Positions 41,322 to 50,775 are shown, counted from the stretch's first letter. The stretch is 64,000 nucleotides of DNA from Mycolicibacterium chlorophenolicum (GCF_001044235.1 NZ_JYNL01000069.1:541643-605642), one strand, 5' to 3'. Program-made: numbers and translations. The notes: generated by a model from the sequence alone, not told the origin.

Positions 41322-42472
41322 GCCACGCTCGGCTCTCTAGGCAGACCGAGACCGCGTTCGGCGATGATGGTGCGCTGGATCTCGCTGGTGCCGCCGGGGA
41401 TGGTCCACTCCCACGAGCCGACGAAATCGAGCACCCACGAACGGGATTCCCATCCGCTCGACAGCGGTTTGGCCACCACGGTGTGGGCCACGAGACCGCC
41501 GATCTCGGCCCCGAAGCCGGTCAGCCGCTGCAGCAGCTCGCTGTAGTACAGCTTGACGATCGACGCGTCGGCGGGCCCGCTCGGGCCGTGTTCGACGAGG
41601 CGCCGGCACAGCGCCCGCAGCCCGGTGATCTCGGTGTCGAACTCCGCGAGGCGGTCGGCGACCACCGGATCGTCGGCCGGGGCGGATTCGACCAGCCATC
41701 GGAATCCCGCATTGCCGAGTCGCTCGGCCAGTTCGAGCATCGTCATCCCGCGCTCGGCACCCAGCGTGGCCTGCGCGACCTGCCAGCCGGCGTTCTCGGC
41801 ACCGATCAGGTTCACCGCCGGTATCCGCACGTCGTCGAGGAAGATCTCGCAGAAGTGGGAGTCACCGATCGCGTTGCGGATCGGCCGCACCTCCACACCC
41901 GGGCTGGTCATGTCCAGCAGGAAGTACGAGATGCCGTGCCGCTTGGGGGCATCCGGGTCGGTGCGGGCCAGCAGCAGACACCAGTCGGCGTGCAGACCGC
42001 CACTGGCCCAAAGCTTTTGACCGCTGACGAGGAACTCGTCACCGCACTTGCGTGCGGTGGTGCGCAGTGCCGCGAGGTCGGATCCGGCTTCCGGTTCGGA
42101 GAACCCCTGCACCCAGATCTCGCCGTCGAGGATGGCCGGCAGGTGGCGTCGGCGTTGCTCCTCGGTGCCGGCTGCCAGCAGCGTGGCCGCGGCGTGATGG
42201 ATGCCGACGAAGGCGAGCACCAGCCGAGGCGCATCGTGGGCGGCCAGCTCCTGGTACAGCACGACCTGTCGAGCCACGCTCATCCCGCCGCCCCACTCCG
42301 CCGGCCAGTGTGGCACCGCATAGCCCGCGCGGTGCAGCGTGGCGAACCAGTCCTTCTGGAAGCGGACGAATTCGGCGTCGTCGACGCCGGTCTGGGACTC
42401 GCGCCAGTCCGTGGGAATGTGTTCGCGGCACCAGGCGCGCACCTCGTCGCGGAAACCATCGAGGCCGCTCAT
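41318..42472 (-). CDS. Acyl-CoA dehydrogenase, long subunit of pair A
   Basis: A 384-aa flavoprotein with VQGFSEPEAGSDLAALRTTA and YFLLDMTSPGVEVRPIR, the typical ACAD FAD-binding segment. The C-terminal WTIPGGTSEIQRTIIAERGLGLPRE is also typical. Together with the adjacent 329-aa protein it probably forms a heterotetramer with one active site per heterodimer. It overlaps both neighbours by 4 bp (ATGA), so all four dehydrogenases are strictly coupled. Confidence 0.92.
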   Translation of the reverse strand: MSGLDGFRDEVRAWCREHIPTDWRESQTGVDDAEFVRFQKDWFATLHRAGYAVPHWPAEWGGGMSVARQVVLYQELAAHDAPRLVLAFVGIHHAAATLLAAGTEEQRRRHLPAILDGEIWVQGFSEPEAGSDLAALRTTARKCGDEFLVSGQKLWASGGLHADWCLLLARTDPDAPKRHGISYFLLDMTSPGVEVRPIRNAIGDSHFCEIFLDDVRIPAVNLIGAENAGWQVAQATLGAERGMTMLELAERLGNAGFRWLVESAPADDPVVADRLAEFDTEITGLRALCRRLVEHGPSGPADASIVKLYYSELLQRLTGFGAEIGGLVAHTVVAKPLSSGWESRSWVLDFVGSWEWTIPGGTSEIQRTIIAERGLGLPREPSVA

Positions 42473-43386
42473 GCGAACAACCCCGCCAGCCCGTGGTGGC
42501 CGGCCGCCCGGGTCAGATGGTCACGGGTGCCCGACAACCCGAACGGCAGCCGGCGCAGCGGCTGGCTGTACCGCGACAGCCACGACAGCGTGGTCTCGTC
42601 GCAGAAGCCGACTGCGCCGTGCAGTTGGTGGCAGACCCGGAACACGACGTCGGCGGCTTCCAGCCCCGCCATCCGCAGGGCCAGTGCATCTTCGATGGCA
42701 CCGGGCTGATCGGTCGCGATGCTCCACAGCGCGTGTTTGGCGAGGATGTCGAGCCCCGTGCGCTCCACCTCGGCGTCGGTGAGCTGGAACTGAACACCCT
42801 GGAACGAGGCCAGCGATTGGCCGAACTGGGTGCGCAGTGTCACGTGGGCGACGGTCAGCTCGACAGCGCGATCGAGCATGCCGAGCAACGTCCAGCACGG
42901 CAGCACCAGACCCGGCGCGACGTCGCGGCCGCCCGCCTCGTCGAGCGGTGAGAGTTCCAGTTCGGCGACGAAGCCCGGCTGCGGGGGCCCCAGGCCGGTG
43001 ACACGGTACCGCGCGCCGTCGACACTGACGGCGGCCCAGCGCGATTCGACGCCCGCCACCGCCCCGGCGGGGCGCGCACCCCCGACGACGATCAGTCCGT
43101 CCACGTCGAGATCGGCCGGCGCCGAGAGCCGCTCGGCGAGCGGATAGGGCAGCGCCCAGTAGCCGGCGCTGCGGCACAACGCTGCTGCGGCCTCGAGATC
43201 GTCTGCGTCGCTGCGGGGATCCAGCTCCCACGCGCCGAGGGCCGCCAGCACCGGGCCCACCAGCGCCTCGCGCGTCTGCGGCGCGGCCTCCGCTCGCGCG
43301 ACCAGCTGGTCGCCGCCCGCGGATTCGAAGGCGTGCCGAGCCTGCCGACCGAATTCCACAGCGTCGTCGCTGAGATCGAGGATCAC
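42469..43386 (-). CDS. Acyl-CoA dehydrogenase, short subunit of pair B
   Basis: A 305-aa acyl-CoA dehydrogenase-like protein. It keeps VAHVTLRTQFGQSLASFQGVQFQLTDAEV and CHQLHGAVGFCDETTLSWLSRYSQPLRRLP, where the Glu of GFCDE sits at the catalytic position of short subunits. The N-terminal half is divergent. GTG 43386 overlaps the upstream stop as GTGA. It is presumably the partner of the 387-aa protein encoded just before it. Confidence 0.85.
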   Translation of the reverse strand: MILDLSDDAVEFGRQARHAFESAGGDQLVARAEAAPQTREALVGPVLAALGAWELDPRSDADDLEAAAALCRSAGYWALPYPLAERLSAPADLDVDGLIVVGGARPAGAVAGVESRWAAVSVDGARYRVTGLGPPQPGFVAELELSPLDEAGGRDVAPGLVLPCWTLLGMLDRAVELTVAHVTLRTQFGQSLASFQGVQFQLTDAEVERTGLDILAKHALWSIATDQPGAIEDALALRMAGLEAADVVFRVCHQLHGAVGFCDETTLSWLSRYSQPLRRLPFGLSGTRDHLTRAAGHHGLAGLFA

Positions 43387-44546
43387 TTCGTGGCACCGCC
43401 AAGTATCGCGCGCGACAACAGGATCCGTTGCATCTCGATGCTTCCCGACGACACCGTGGCCGCCTGGGCGTAGCGCCAATGGTCCTCGACCTCGCCGAGG
43501 AACCAGCGGGCCCCGCTGTCGCCGTGGCACACCTCGGCGGCGATATCCATCAGAACCTCGGCGCTGTCCTGGTCCAGCGTCGTGACCGCGATCCGGTAGG
43601 CCGCCGCGTCGGCGGGCGTCACGCGGCCGCTGCTCTGCGCCTCGACCACCCGGTACGCCAGCAGTCGCGCGCGCCGGCAGTGGGTCAGCATGCGGACCCA
43701 GCGGCCGCGCAGTTCGTCGGGCAGGGTGTCCCACCGCTCCCCGAGCACGCCGGGCGCGGCCGCGAGCAGCCGTTCGCAGCGGGCGTAGCGGGCGATGCCG
43801 ACCCGTTCGAACGCCATCACGTCGGCGACGATCGACCAGCCGGCGTCGACGGCGCCGAGCACGTCGGCGTCGGTGACCCGCAGATCGTCGAAGAACACCT
43901 CGTTGAGGTGGTGGGGCCCGAGCATGGTGTCGAGGGGTCGTACCGTGATCGCCGGATCGTCCATCGGCACCAGGAAGATCGTCAGGCCCTGCTGCTTCTT
44001 CTCGGCTCGCGAGGTGCGGGCCAGCAGGAAGCACCACTGCGCCATCGTGGCGTAGGACGTCCAGATCTTCTGGCCGTTCACCAGCCACCCGTCTGATCCG
44101 TCCTCGGCACGCCGGGCAGAGGTGCGCAGCGACGCCAGATCCGACCCGGCCTCGGGTTCGGAGAACCCCTGGCACCAGATCACCTCGCCCGCCGCGATCG
44201 GCGGGAGGTGCCGGCGCTGCTGCTCGGGCGTGCCGTGGCGCATGATGATCGGGCCCACCCAGTTGACGCCCATGTACTGCGCACCGCGAGGTTCGTGGTG
44301 TGCCCACATCTCCTCCCGCACCACGGTCTGCTCCCACACCGACGCTCCCCCGCCGCCGAACTCGGGCGGCCAGGCCGAGCAGAGCAGGCGGCGGTCGGCC
44401 AGTGTCCGGCAGAACCGTTGCGCCGTCTCGAGATCGGCGGGGTCGTCGGTGAACGCGCCGAGGAAGTCCTCGGGGATGTGCTCGCCCACCAGCTCGCGTA
44501 ACTCGGTGCGCAGCGCTGCGGCACGCGGACCCATGTCGAAGTCCAT
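43383..44546 (-). CDS. Acyl-CoA dehydrogenase, long subunit of pair B
   Basis: A 387-aa ACAD with CQGFSEPEAGSDLASLRTSA, IFLVPMDDPAITVRPLDT and the C-terminal SSGSIEMQRILLSRAILG. In the last motif the usual GTSEIQR is SSGSIEMQR. It pairs with the 305-aa protein (4-bp overlap). ATG 44546 overlaps the CoA-transferase stop by one base (TGATG). It would act at a second desaturation step, separate from pair A. Confidence 0.92.
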   Translation of the reverse strand: MDFDMGPRAAALRTELRELVGEHIPEDFLGAFTDDPADLETAQRFCRTLADRRLLCSAWPPEFGGGGASVWEQTVVREEMWAHHEPRGAQYMGVNWVGPIIMRHGTPEQQRRHLPPIAAGEVIWCQGFSEPEAGSDLASLRTSARRAEDGSDGWLVNGQKIWTSYATMAQWCFLLARTSRAEKKQQGLTIFLVPMDDPAITVRPLDTMLGPHHLNEVFFDDLRVTDADVLGAVDAGWSIVADVMAFERVGIARYARCERLLAAAPGVLGERWDTLPDELRGRWVRMLTHCRRARLLAYRVVEAQSSGRVTPADAAAYRIAVTTLDQDSAEVLMDIAAEVCHGDSGARWFLGEVEDHWRYAQAATVSSGSIEMQRILLSRAILGGATK

Positions 44547-45703
44547 CAGCGCGGCCCGCCCGCGGTCAGCCCGAGTTCGGCGAGCACGTCGGCGGTGTCG
44601 GCGCCCAGTTCGGGCGCCGGGCCGCGGACCCGCCCCGGTGTGCGGGAGAACCACGTCGGCACGCCGGGGAACGTCACCGGACCGTGCGGGGTGTCGACGG
44701 TCTCGAACAGCCCGACCGCGTTCAAGTGTGGATCGTCGAACAGGGCATCGGGTGAGTTCAGCGGCGCGGCAGGGATTTCCAGCTCACCGAACAACGCGAG
44801 CCACTCCGCGGTGGTGCGCTCGGCCATGGTCTCGGCGACCAGCCCGTAGACCGTGTCGATGTGGTGGGCCCGCGTCTCGAGTGTCGCGTAGAGCTCCGAG
44901 GCCCAGGCCGGGCGGACGGCACCGATGAACGCGTTCCAGTGCTTGTCGTTGTAGATCAGCGCCGCGACGTAACCGTCCTTCGTGCGGTAGGGCCTGCGGT
45001 TGGGTGCGACGGTGCGCGGGTACACGGCGGGCCCGAGCGGGGGGTGGAACATGGCGCCGTTGGCGTGCTCGACGAGCATGAAGGACGCCATGGTCTCGTA
45101 CATGGCGACCTCGACTTCCTGCCCCTGCCCGGTGCGTTCACGGTGGAACAGCGCCATCGTCGTCGCGTACAGGGCGGTCAGGCCGGCCACCTTGTCGGCG
45201 ATGATGGTCCCGACGTAGTCGGCTTCCCCGGTGAGTTGCTGCTGGACCGCGGGCAGCCCGCATTCGGCCTGGATGGTGTCGTCGTAGGCCGGCCGGTCGC
45301 GGTGCGGGCCACGCCTGCCGTAGCCGTAGCAGTTGGTGTACACGATCGCGGGGTTGATCGCGGCGACGTCGTCGTAGCCGAACCCGAGGGCGGCGATCGC
45401 CTTGGCGCGCATGGAGTGGATGAACACGTCGGCACGCTCGATCAGCGCCCTCAGCGCGGCCCGGCCGTCGTCACCCCTCAGGTCCAGCACCACGCTGCGC
45501 TTGCCGCGGTTGACGTTGACGAACACCCCGCTCATCCCGGGTGCCGGGCCGACGGAGATGTAGCGCGTGTTGTCTCCCTGCGGCGGTTCGACTTTGATCA
45601 CCTCGGCGCCCATGTCGGCCATGATCTGCGTGCAGTAGGGACCCATCACCATCGCCGTGAGATCGACGACGCGCAGCCCGGCCAGCGGTCCGGTGTCAGG
45701 CAC
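44546..45703 (-). CDS. CaiB/BaiF family CoA-transferase
   Basis: A 385-aa class III CoA-transferase. It starts GPLAGLRVVDLTAMVMGPYCTQIMADMGAEVIKVEPPQGD. NRGKRSVVLDLR and the AYDDTIQAECG region holding the catalytic Asp follow, and FPGVPTWFSRTPG closes the protein. It moves CoA between acids and would activate a ring-opened acid or recycle CoA. GTG 45703 overlaps the SDR stop by 8 bp. Confidence 0.93.
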   Translation of the reverse strand: MPDTGPLAGLRVVDLTAMVMGPYCTQIMADMGAEVIKVEPPQGDNTRYISVGPAPGMSGVFVNVNRGKRSVVLDLRGDDGRAALRALIERADVFIHSMRAKAIAALGFGYDDVAAINPAIVYTNCYGYGRRGPHRDRPAYDDTIQAECGLPAVQQQLTGEADYVGTIIADKVAGLTALYATTMALFHRERTGQGQEVEVAMYETMASFMLVEHANGAMFHPPLGPAVYPRTVAPNRRPYRTKDGYVAALIYNDKHWNAFIGAVRPAWASELYATLETRAHHIDTVYGLVAETMAERTTAEWLALFGELEIPAAPLNSPDALFDDPHLNAVGLFETVDTPHGPVTFPGVPTWFSRTPGRVRGPAPELGADTADVLAELGLTAGGPR

Positions 45704-46610
45704 GGGTGGCTCCGTGTCCGGCCATCGCGAAGCTGTGGCGCAGATGATCGGCGTGCCCGTCGGGCAGCACCGGGAACCGGACCGGCGCGGACATGTCCCG
45801 GATCTGCGGCAACTGCTCGGCGACGTCCTCGACGGTCCAGGAGGACCGGTGCACACCGGGCGATTCGGTGATCGTGGCCACCGCGACCCGGCCCGCGAGA
45901 GCCACCAGGATCTCCCCACTGAGAGTGCAGGCTTCGTGGGCGAGATAGCCGACGACGGGGGCCACCAGGTCCGCGCCCATCGGTGGGTAGGCTGCGGTGT
46001 CGATGCCCTCGGCCATCCGGGTGACGGCGCCCGGGACGATGACGTTGGCCGTGACGCCGTGGGCGGCGCCCTCGATCGCCGCGACGTCGGCCAGCCCGAG
46101 CATCCCCGCCTTGGCGGCGGCGTAGTTGGCGACGTCGTGGTTGCCGTAGAGGCCGCCGATCGACGACGTCAGCACGATCCGGCCGTAGCCGGCGTCGCAC
46201 ATCGGCCCGAACGCGGGTCGCAGCACGTGGAACGCCCCGCGCAGGTGCACGTCGAGTACGGCGTCGAAGTCGTCGGAGCTCATGTCCCGCAGGGGTGCCC
46301 GTCGCACGATGCCCGCGTTGTGCACCAGGATGTCGATGCGGCCGAAGCGTTGGACCGCGGCGTCGATGACGGCCAGGCCGCCCTCCGGGGTGGCAACCGA
46401 GTCGGTGCTCGCGACGGCGCGCCCGCCCGCCTCGGTGATCTCGTGGGCCACCCGGTGCGCGGGCGCGGCGTCAGCGCCCTCGCCGTCCAGGCCGGCGCCG
46501 GAGTCGTTGACCACGACCGCGGCTCCGCGCGCGGCCAGCAGCAGCGCATAGGAGCGGCCCAGCCCGCGGCCCGCTCCGGTCACGACCGCGACGCGCCCGT
46601 CGAACCTCAT
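45696..46610 (-). CDS. SDR 3-hydroxyacyl-CoA dehydrogenase-like (MFE-2/17beta-HSD4 type)
   Basis: A 304-aa SDR with TGAGRGLGRSYALLLAARGAAVVVND, the N-terminal motif of peroxisomal-type multifunctional enzyme dehydrogenase domains. LVHNAG, SSIGGLYGN and YAAAK follow. A C-terminal extension (about 255-304, SWTVEDVAEQLPQIRDMSAP) is longer than in simple SDRs. It probably oxidises a 3-hydroxyacyl-CoA in the cluster. One base separates it from the monooxygenase stop. Confidence 0.9.
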   Translation of the reverse strand: MRFDGRVAVVTGAGRGLGRSYALLLAARGAAVVVNDSGAGLDGEGADAAPAHRVAHEITEAGGRAVASTDSVATPEGGLAVIDAAVQRFGRIDILVHNAGIVRRAPLRDMSSDDFDAVLDVHLRGAFHVLRPAFGPMCDAGYGRIVLTSSIGGLYGNHDVANYAAAKAGMLGLADVAAIEGAAHGVTANVIVPGAVTRMAEGIDTAAYPPMGADLVAPVVGYLAHEACTLSGEILVALAGRVAVATITESPGVHRSSWTVEDVAEQLPQIRDMSAPVRFPVLPDGHADHLRHSFAMAGHGATRA

Positions 46611-46611
46611 C

Positions 46612-48450
46612 TCAGCCACGGAGTTCGAGGCCTTCGAGGGTGCCGGCGGCCCGCCACTGGGCCAACAGGTCGTCGAACGCGTAGAACCCGGGTGCGTAGA
46701 AGTCCCCGAGGAAGGATCCGTTGCCTTCTGCGCTGCCACGGCCCTCGTTGTTGTAATAGCCGGGCGTGCAGGTGAGTTCGAAAGCGGAGTTGTCGATCGC
46801 CAGTTCCCGGACGGTCCTGACCCAGGCGTCCTGCCCGTCCTGACTCGGCTCGACGGTGGTCGCACCCCGGTTCTGGGCTTCGGCGATGATGTAGGCGATG
46901 TGCTCCGCCTGCTGCTCGAACATCGCGGTGGTGTTGGCCGACACCCCACCCTGGATGAATCCGGTGAAGAACAGGTTGGGGAACCCGCGGCTGGTCATCC
47001 CGTGCAGGGTCTTGTAGGAGTCGTGCCAGTAGTCGAAGAGCGACAGTCCGTCGCGGCCCGCGATGCTGTCGATCGCGTACCGGCGGCTGATCTCGGTGGA
47101 GATCTCGAAACCGCTCGCGAAGATGACGCAGTCGACCTCGTATTCGATGCCGTTGGCGACGATCCCATTCTCTGTCAGCCGCTCCACCCCTCGGCTTTCG
47201 GCGACGTCGACCAGCGTGACGTTCGGTCGATTGAACGCCGACAGATAGCTGTCGCTCGAACACGGCCGCTTGCACATGAATCGGTAGTAGGGCTTGAGCG
47301 CCTCGGCGGTACCGGGATCGGAGACCAGGGTGTCGATGCGCCGGCGCAGCCGCTCCATGATCTTGAAGTCTTCCTCTTCGCGGATCGCCATGATCTGTTC
47401 GATGCCGAGCGAGGCGGGGTCCTCGCTGGCCGCGATGCGCGCGGACATGTTGCGGCCCAGTTCGGTCCAGAAGTCGCACACCAGGTCCGGCTCGCCGAAG
47501 ACCACGCCGACGAACGGGGACCAGTTGTGGAAGTTGCGCTTGCGTTCCTCCTGCCAGCCCGGCTGCAGGGAGGCGGCCCACGCCGGGTCCGTCGGGGTGT
47601 TCGCCCGCTCGTCCACCGAGGACGGGGTTCGCTGGAACACATACAGCTGTTGGGCATCTCGACCCAGATGGGGAACCAGCTGCACGCCGGTCGCCCCGGT
47701 GCCGACCAGCGCCACGCGTTTGTCCGCGAGCTTGTGCAGGCCACCGTCGGCGCTCCCGCCGGTGTAGTCGTAGTCCCAGCGGGCGGAGTGGAACACATGG
47801 CCCGCGAAGTCCTTGATGCCGGGGATACCGGGCAGCTTCGGGCGGTTGTACGAGCCTTGCGCCATGACGACGAACCGCGCCCGGATCTCGTCACCGCGGT
47901 CGGTGGTGATCAGCCAGCGTTCGGATCGGTCGTCCCACTGCAGTTCCCGCACCTGTGTGGAGAACAGCGCACCGTCGTAGAGGCCGAAGTGCTTGCCGAT
48001 GTTGCGGCAGTGTCCGAAGATCTCTGCGCCGTCGGCGAACTTCTTCGACGGCATGAAGCCGAGTTCCTCGAGCATCGGGATGTAGCAGTACGCGTCGTTG
48101 TCACACTGGATTCCGGGGAAGCGGTTCCAGTACCACACGCCCCCGAAGTCGCCGGCCATCTCGATGACGCGCACGCCCTCGACACCGGCCTTCTTCAGGT
48201 ACGCCCCGGCCAGGAGTCCGGCGAATCCTCCGCCGAGGATCACGACGTCGGCGGTCTCGACGATCGGGTCCCGCTCCGAGACCGGCGTGTAGGGATCGAC
48301 CTCGGAGAAGTCGGCGAAGTGGTCGGTGAGTTCCAGATATTGACCGGAGCCTTCCGGGCGCAGGCGCTTCGCCCGCTCCTGCGCGTACTTCTCCCGCAGC
48401 GCGTCGATGTCGATGTCGTCCGGGGTGTCGGTGGGCCCGCAGGGCAACAT
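46612..48450 (-). CDS. FAD-dependent Baeyer-Villiger monooxygenase
   Basis: A 612-aa flavoprotein monooxygenase. It has a first Rossmann motif GGGFAGLLAGAYLKKAG (72-88) and the BVMO fingerprint F-A-G-x3-H-S-x2-W-D at 215-226. The second Rossmann motif is GTGATGVQLVPHL (about 249). The about 60-residue N-terminal extension is typical of steroid and cycloalkanone monooxygenases. It inserts an oxygen next to a ketone to give an ester or lactone. The start follows a strong AAAGGAGG and a hairpin, so its translation is not coupled to the Rieske gene. Confidence 0.93.
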   Translation of the reverse strand: MLPCGPTDTPDDIDIDALREKYAQERAKRLRPEGSGQYLELTDHFADFSEVDPYTPVSERDPIVETADVVILGGGFAGLLAGAYLKKAGVEGVRVIEMAGDFGGVWYWNRFPGIQCDNDAYCYIPMLEELGFMPSKKFADGAEIFGHCRNIGKHFGLYDGALFSTQVRELQWDDRSERWLITTDRGDEIRARFVVMAQGSYNRPKLPGIPGIKDFAGHVFHSARWDYDYTGGSADGGLHKLADKRVALVGTGATGVQLVPHLGRDAQQLYVFQRTPSSVDERANTPTDPAWAASLQPGWQEERKRNFHNWSPFVGVVFGEPDLVCDFWTELGRNMSARIAASEDPASLGIEQIMAIREEEDFKIMERLRRRIDTLVSDPGTAEALKPYYRFMCKRPCSSDSYLSAFNRPNVTLVDVAESRGVERLTENGIVANGIEYEVDCVIFASGFEISTEISRRYAIDSIAGRDGLSLFDYWHDSYKTLHGMTSRGFPNLFFTGFIQGGVSANTTAMFEQQAEHIAYIIAEAQNRGATTVEPSQDGQDAWVRTVRELAIDNSAFELTCTPGYYNNEGRGSAEGNGSFLGDFYAPGFYAFDDLLAQWRAAGTLEGLELRG

Positions 48451-48464
48451 GTTCCTCCTTTCGG

Positions 48465-48517
48465 GTGATTTCGGCGCGGCTGGTCGCGCCCAGCGCGACT
48501 CAGCACGCCGAAATCAC
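48465..48517. promoter_or_regulatory. 12-bp hairpin between the Rieske oxygenase and monooxygenase genes
   Basis: GTGATTTCGGCG (48465-48476) is the exact complement of 48506-48517, which runs over the Rieske stop codon. An inner GCTGG/CCAGC stem lengthens it. It breaks an otherwise overlapping gene string and may be a terminator, attenuator or RNA processing/stability element. Confidence 0.6.
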
Positions 48518-49881
48518 AGGGTGCGGGGCGCTCCGGTACCCATGTACTTGGCCAGCTGGTGGTGCAGGTTGACGGTGCTGCGCTCGCGGTAGGGATTGGG
48601 CAGCGTGCCGGGGAAGCCGGCGGACTTCATGCCCTGCTGCACCGCGGCCATGTTCGAGAAGTCCTGGGGCAATACCGACCGCCAGTCCGGTGAATCCTTG
48701 GGCGTGTACACCCATTCCGTCTCGGGTTCCTGCCCTTTCGGGTAGAGCTCGAACACCGCGACCTCGAAAAGGCACCGGTTCGGGTTGTAGCCCGGATCCG
48801 GCCGGGCGCTGTAGCACAGGGCGCTGGTCAGACCCTGGCCGATCTGGAAGTTCGGAAACAGCTGCCACGCCGTGCCGCTCTGGCCGAGGATGTCGGCCGG
48901 GATCGTCGGCCAGATGACGCCGCGGGCCTCGTCGTCGCGGCGGGCGGAGGTGAGCCAGTGCTCCAGGACCTTGTCGGCGGGCGTGCCCTCGGGCAGCTCC
49001 TCGACCAGTCGTTTGGCGGCGTTCACCAGCGTCTGCGTGGTGGTCGCGTTGGTCTCCTCCATGGTGTAGATCTGCATCTCGGCGGTCGAGATGCGCGGGT
49101 CGCCGGTGCCGAGGCGGATCTTGGACTTGGTCTCGTCCATGCCCTTTGGTGCGTCGTAGCCGATGTTGCTGTGCCGCCCCTGCGCTTTCGCCCAGCCCTT
49201 GAACTCACCGAACCTGTTGAACTCCGGATGGGTGGTGAACACGTGATAGGTCTCGTTGAACGCTTCCAGCGCGACCTTCCAGTTGCAGTCGAAGGCCAGC
49301 CACCGGCGCCACTTGTAGCGCATGTTCTCCAGGCCGAACGGGTCGAGGATCTTGGCGGCCGGGAACAGGTAGTCGGCCAGCGGTTCGCAGTCGGGATCCA
49401 TGCTGACGAACAGCCAACCGCCCCAGGTGTCCACGCGGACGGGCGCGAGATGGGTGTTGCGCGCGGTGAGCTTGCCCTGCCAGTCGTCCTGCTCGCGAAT
49501 GTGGGTGCAGGCGCCGTCGAGACCGTAGGTCCAACCGTGGAAGCCGCACACGAACGACTTGCGTGCCCGCCCGACTGCATTCTTGGCGCCCTCGGGGGTG
49601 TCGATCAGCCGCCTGCCGCGGTGCATGCAGACGTTGTGGTGGGCAGAGAAGGACGAGCATGACGCCCCGGGACCCGTGCGCACGACGATGATCGAGTCGT
49701 CGAGGATGTCGTAGGTCAGGTAGCTGCCCACCTCGGGCAGTTCCTCGACGCGGCCCACCTGCAGCCACACCTTGCGCCACAGGCGATCCCGCTCGGCGCG
49801 GGCATACTCCTCGGAGGTGTAGGCCTCGACCCCGATGGTCATCGGTTCGGACAGCTCCTCGGCGGCGTCCACGTCGGTCAT
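48514..49881 (-). CDS. Rieske non-heme iron oxygenase, alpha subunit
   Basis: A 455-aa ring-hydroxylating oxygenase. The Rieske [2Fe-2S] ligands are Cys85-Met-His87 and Cys112-x2-His115. The catalytic mononuclear iron site lies in FNETYHVFTTHPEF (His213, His218; a distal Asp/Glu expected later). No ferredoxin, reductase or beta subunit gene is near, so electron donors come from elsewhere. It would open the pathway by hydroxylating the substrate. ATG 49881 overlaps the SDR stop by one base. Confidence 0.93.
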   Translation of the reverse strand: MTDVDAAEELSEPMTIGVEAYTSEEYARAERDRLWRKVWLQVGRVEELPEVGSYLTYDILDDSIIVVRTGPGASCSSFSAHHNVCMHRGRRLIDTPEGAKNAVGRARKSFVCGFHGWTYGLDGACTHIREQDDWQGKLTARNTHLAPVRVDTWGGWLFVSMDPDCEPLADYLFPAAKILDPFGLENMRYKWRRWLAFDCNWKVALEAFNETYHVFTTHPEFNRFGEFKGWAKAQGRHSNIGYDAPKGMDETKSKIRLGTGDPRISTAEMQIYTMEETNATTTQTLVNAAKRLVEELPEGTPADKVLEHWLTSARRDDEARGVIWPTIPADILGQSGTAWQLFPNFQIGQGLTSALCYSARPDPGYNPNRCLFEVAVFELYPKGQEPETEWVYTPKDSPDWRSVLPQDFSNMAAVQQGMKSAGFPGTLPNPYRERSTVNLHHQLAKYMGTGAPRTL

Positions 49882-50729
49882 CACATGCTCCTGATGGTGT
49901 CTCGGAAGGACTCGTCTTTGAGGAACAGCGAGGTGTTGTCCGCGCCCAGGTGGGTCCACTTCAGGTTCAGTCCGCCGTCGACGAGCAGGGTCTGACCGGT
50001 GATGTAGCTCGACAGGTCCGACAGCAGGAAGAGGATCGCGCCGGCCTGTTCCTCGGGTGTTCCCCGGCGCCCCATGGCGATCGCGGTGCGATCCCGTTCG
50101 GGATCGTCGTCGACGTAGGTGGCCGAGGCCGCGGTGCGGGTGACGCCGGGTGCGACGGCGTTGACCCGGATCCCGTCGGCGGCGAGCTCGACGGCCATCG
50201 TGCGGGTCATCGCCGCGACCGCGGCCTTGGCGGTGCCGTAGGCGATGTGGAACGGCGCGGTGTTCATGCCGCTGATCGAGGACACCGAGACGATCGAGCC
50301 GGCCGCTCCCTGGCTGCGCAGTTCCCGGCTGACGGCCTGGCTCATGAAGAACGCCGTCTCCAGGTTCGCAGTGAACAGGGCGCGCCAGTCCTCCCGGGTG
50401 ACGCGCAGCGACGGCATCCACGTGGCCGGGGCGGCACCGCCGGCCACGTTGACCAGTCCGTAGAGCGTGCCGTCCGCACGGCGGGCATGGTCGAGCACCG
50501 TCGCGATGCCGTCGTCGGTCGAGGCGTCGGCGACGACGGGCAGGACCGCCAGCCCGGCGTCCGCGAGCGGGACGACGTGCTCGTCGAGGTTGGTCCGCGA
50601 GCGGCTCACCGCGACCACGGTGGCGCCCGCCTGGGCCGCCATCCGCGTCACCGTCGTGCCGATGCCGCCGCCGCCCGCGCCGGAAACCACCACCACGCGG
50701 CCCGACAGCTGCAGCGCAACGCCGCTCAT
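49881..50729 (-). CDS. Short-chain dehydrogenase/reductase (first gene of the catabolic minus operon)
   Basis: A 282-aa SDR. The cofactor motif SGAGGGGIGTTV is slightly altered. VNVAGG, SSISGMN and AYGTAK (Tyr-x3-Lys) are present, as is LLVDGGLNLKW. It may oxidise the alcohol made by the Rieske enzyme to the ketone used by the Baeyer-Villiger enzyme. ATG 50729 with GAGG 5 nt upstream is preferred over the TTG at 50750, which lies in the palindromic operator. Confidence 0.88.
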   Translation of the reverse strand: MSGVALQLSGRVVVVSGAGGGGIGTTVTRMAAQAGATVVAVSRSRTNLDEHVVPLADAGLAVLPVVADASTDDGIATVLDHARRADGTLYGLVNVAGGAAPATWMPSLRVTREDWRALFTANLETAFFMSQAVSRELRSQGAAGSIVSVSSISGMNTAPFHIAYGTAKAAVAAMTRTMAVELAADGIRVNAVAPGVTRTAASATYVDDDPERDRTAIAMGRRGTPEEQAGAILFLLSDLSSYITGQTLLVDGGLNLKWTHLGADNTSLFLKDESFRDTIRSM

Positions 50730-50738
50730 CGCCGCCTC

Positions 50739-50750
50739 TTGTCCGGACAA
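50739..50750. promoter_or_regulatory. HutC/GntR-type operator 1, TTGTCCGGACAA
   Basis: A perfect 12-bp palindrome with the GT-N4-AC core bound by HutC-type GntR regulators. It lies 10 bp before the minus-arm SDR start, within the predicted 5' leader, where binding would block the operon. A second, imperfect copy lies 85 bp away. Confidence 0.65.
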
Positions 50751-50775
50751 ATAACATGACTCTGCATATCGGAGA

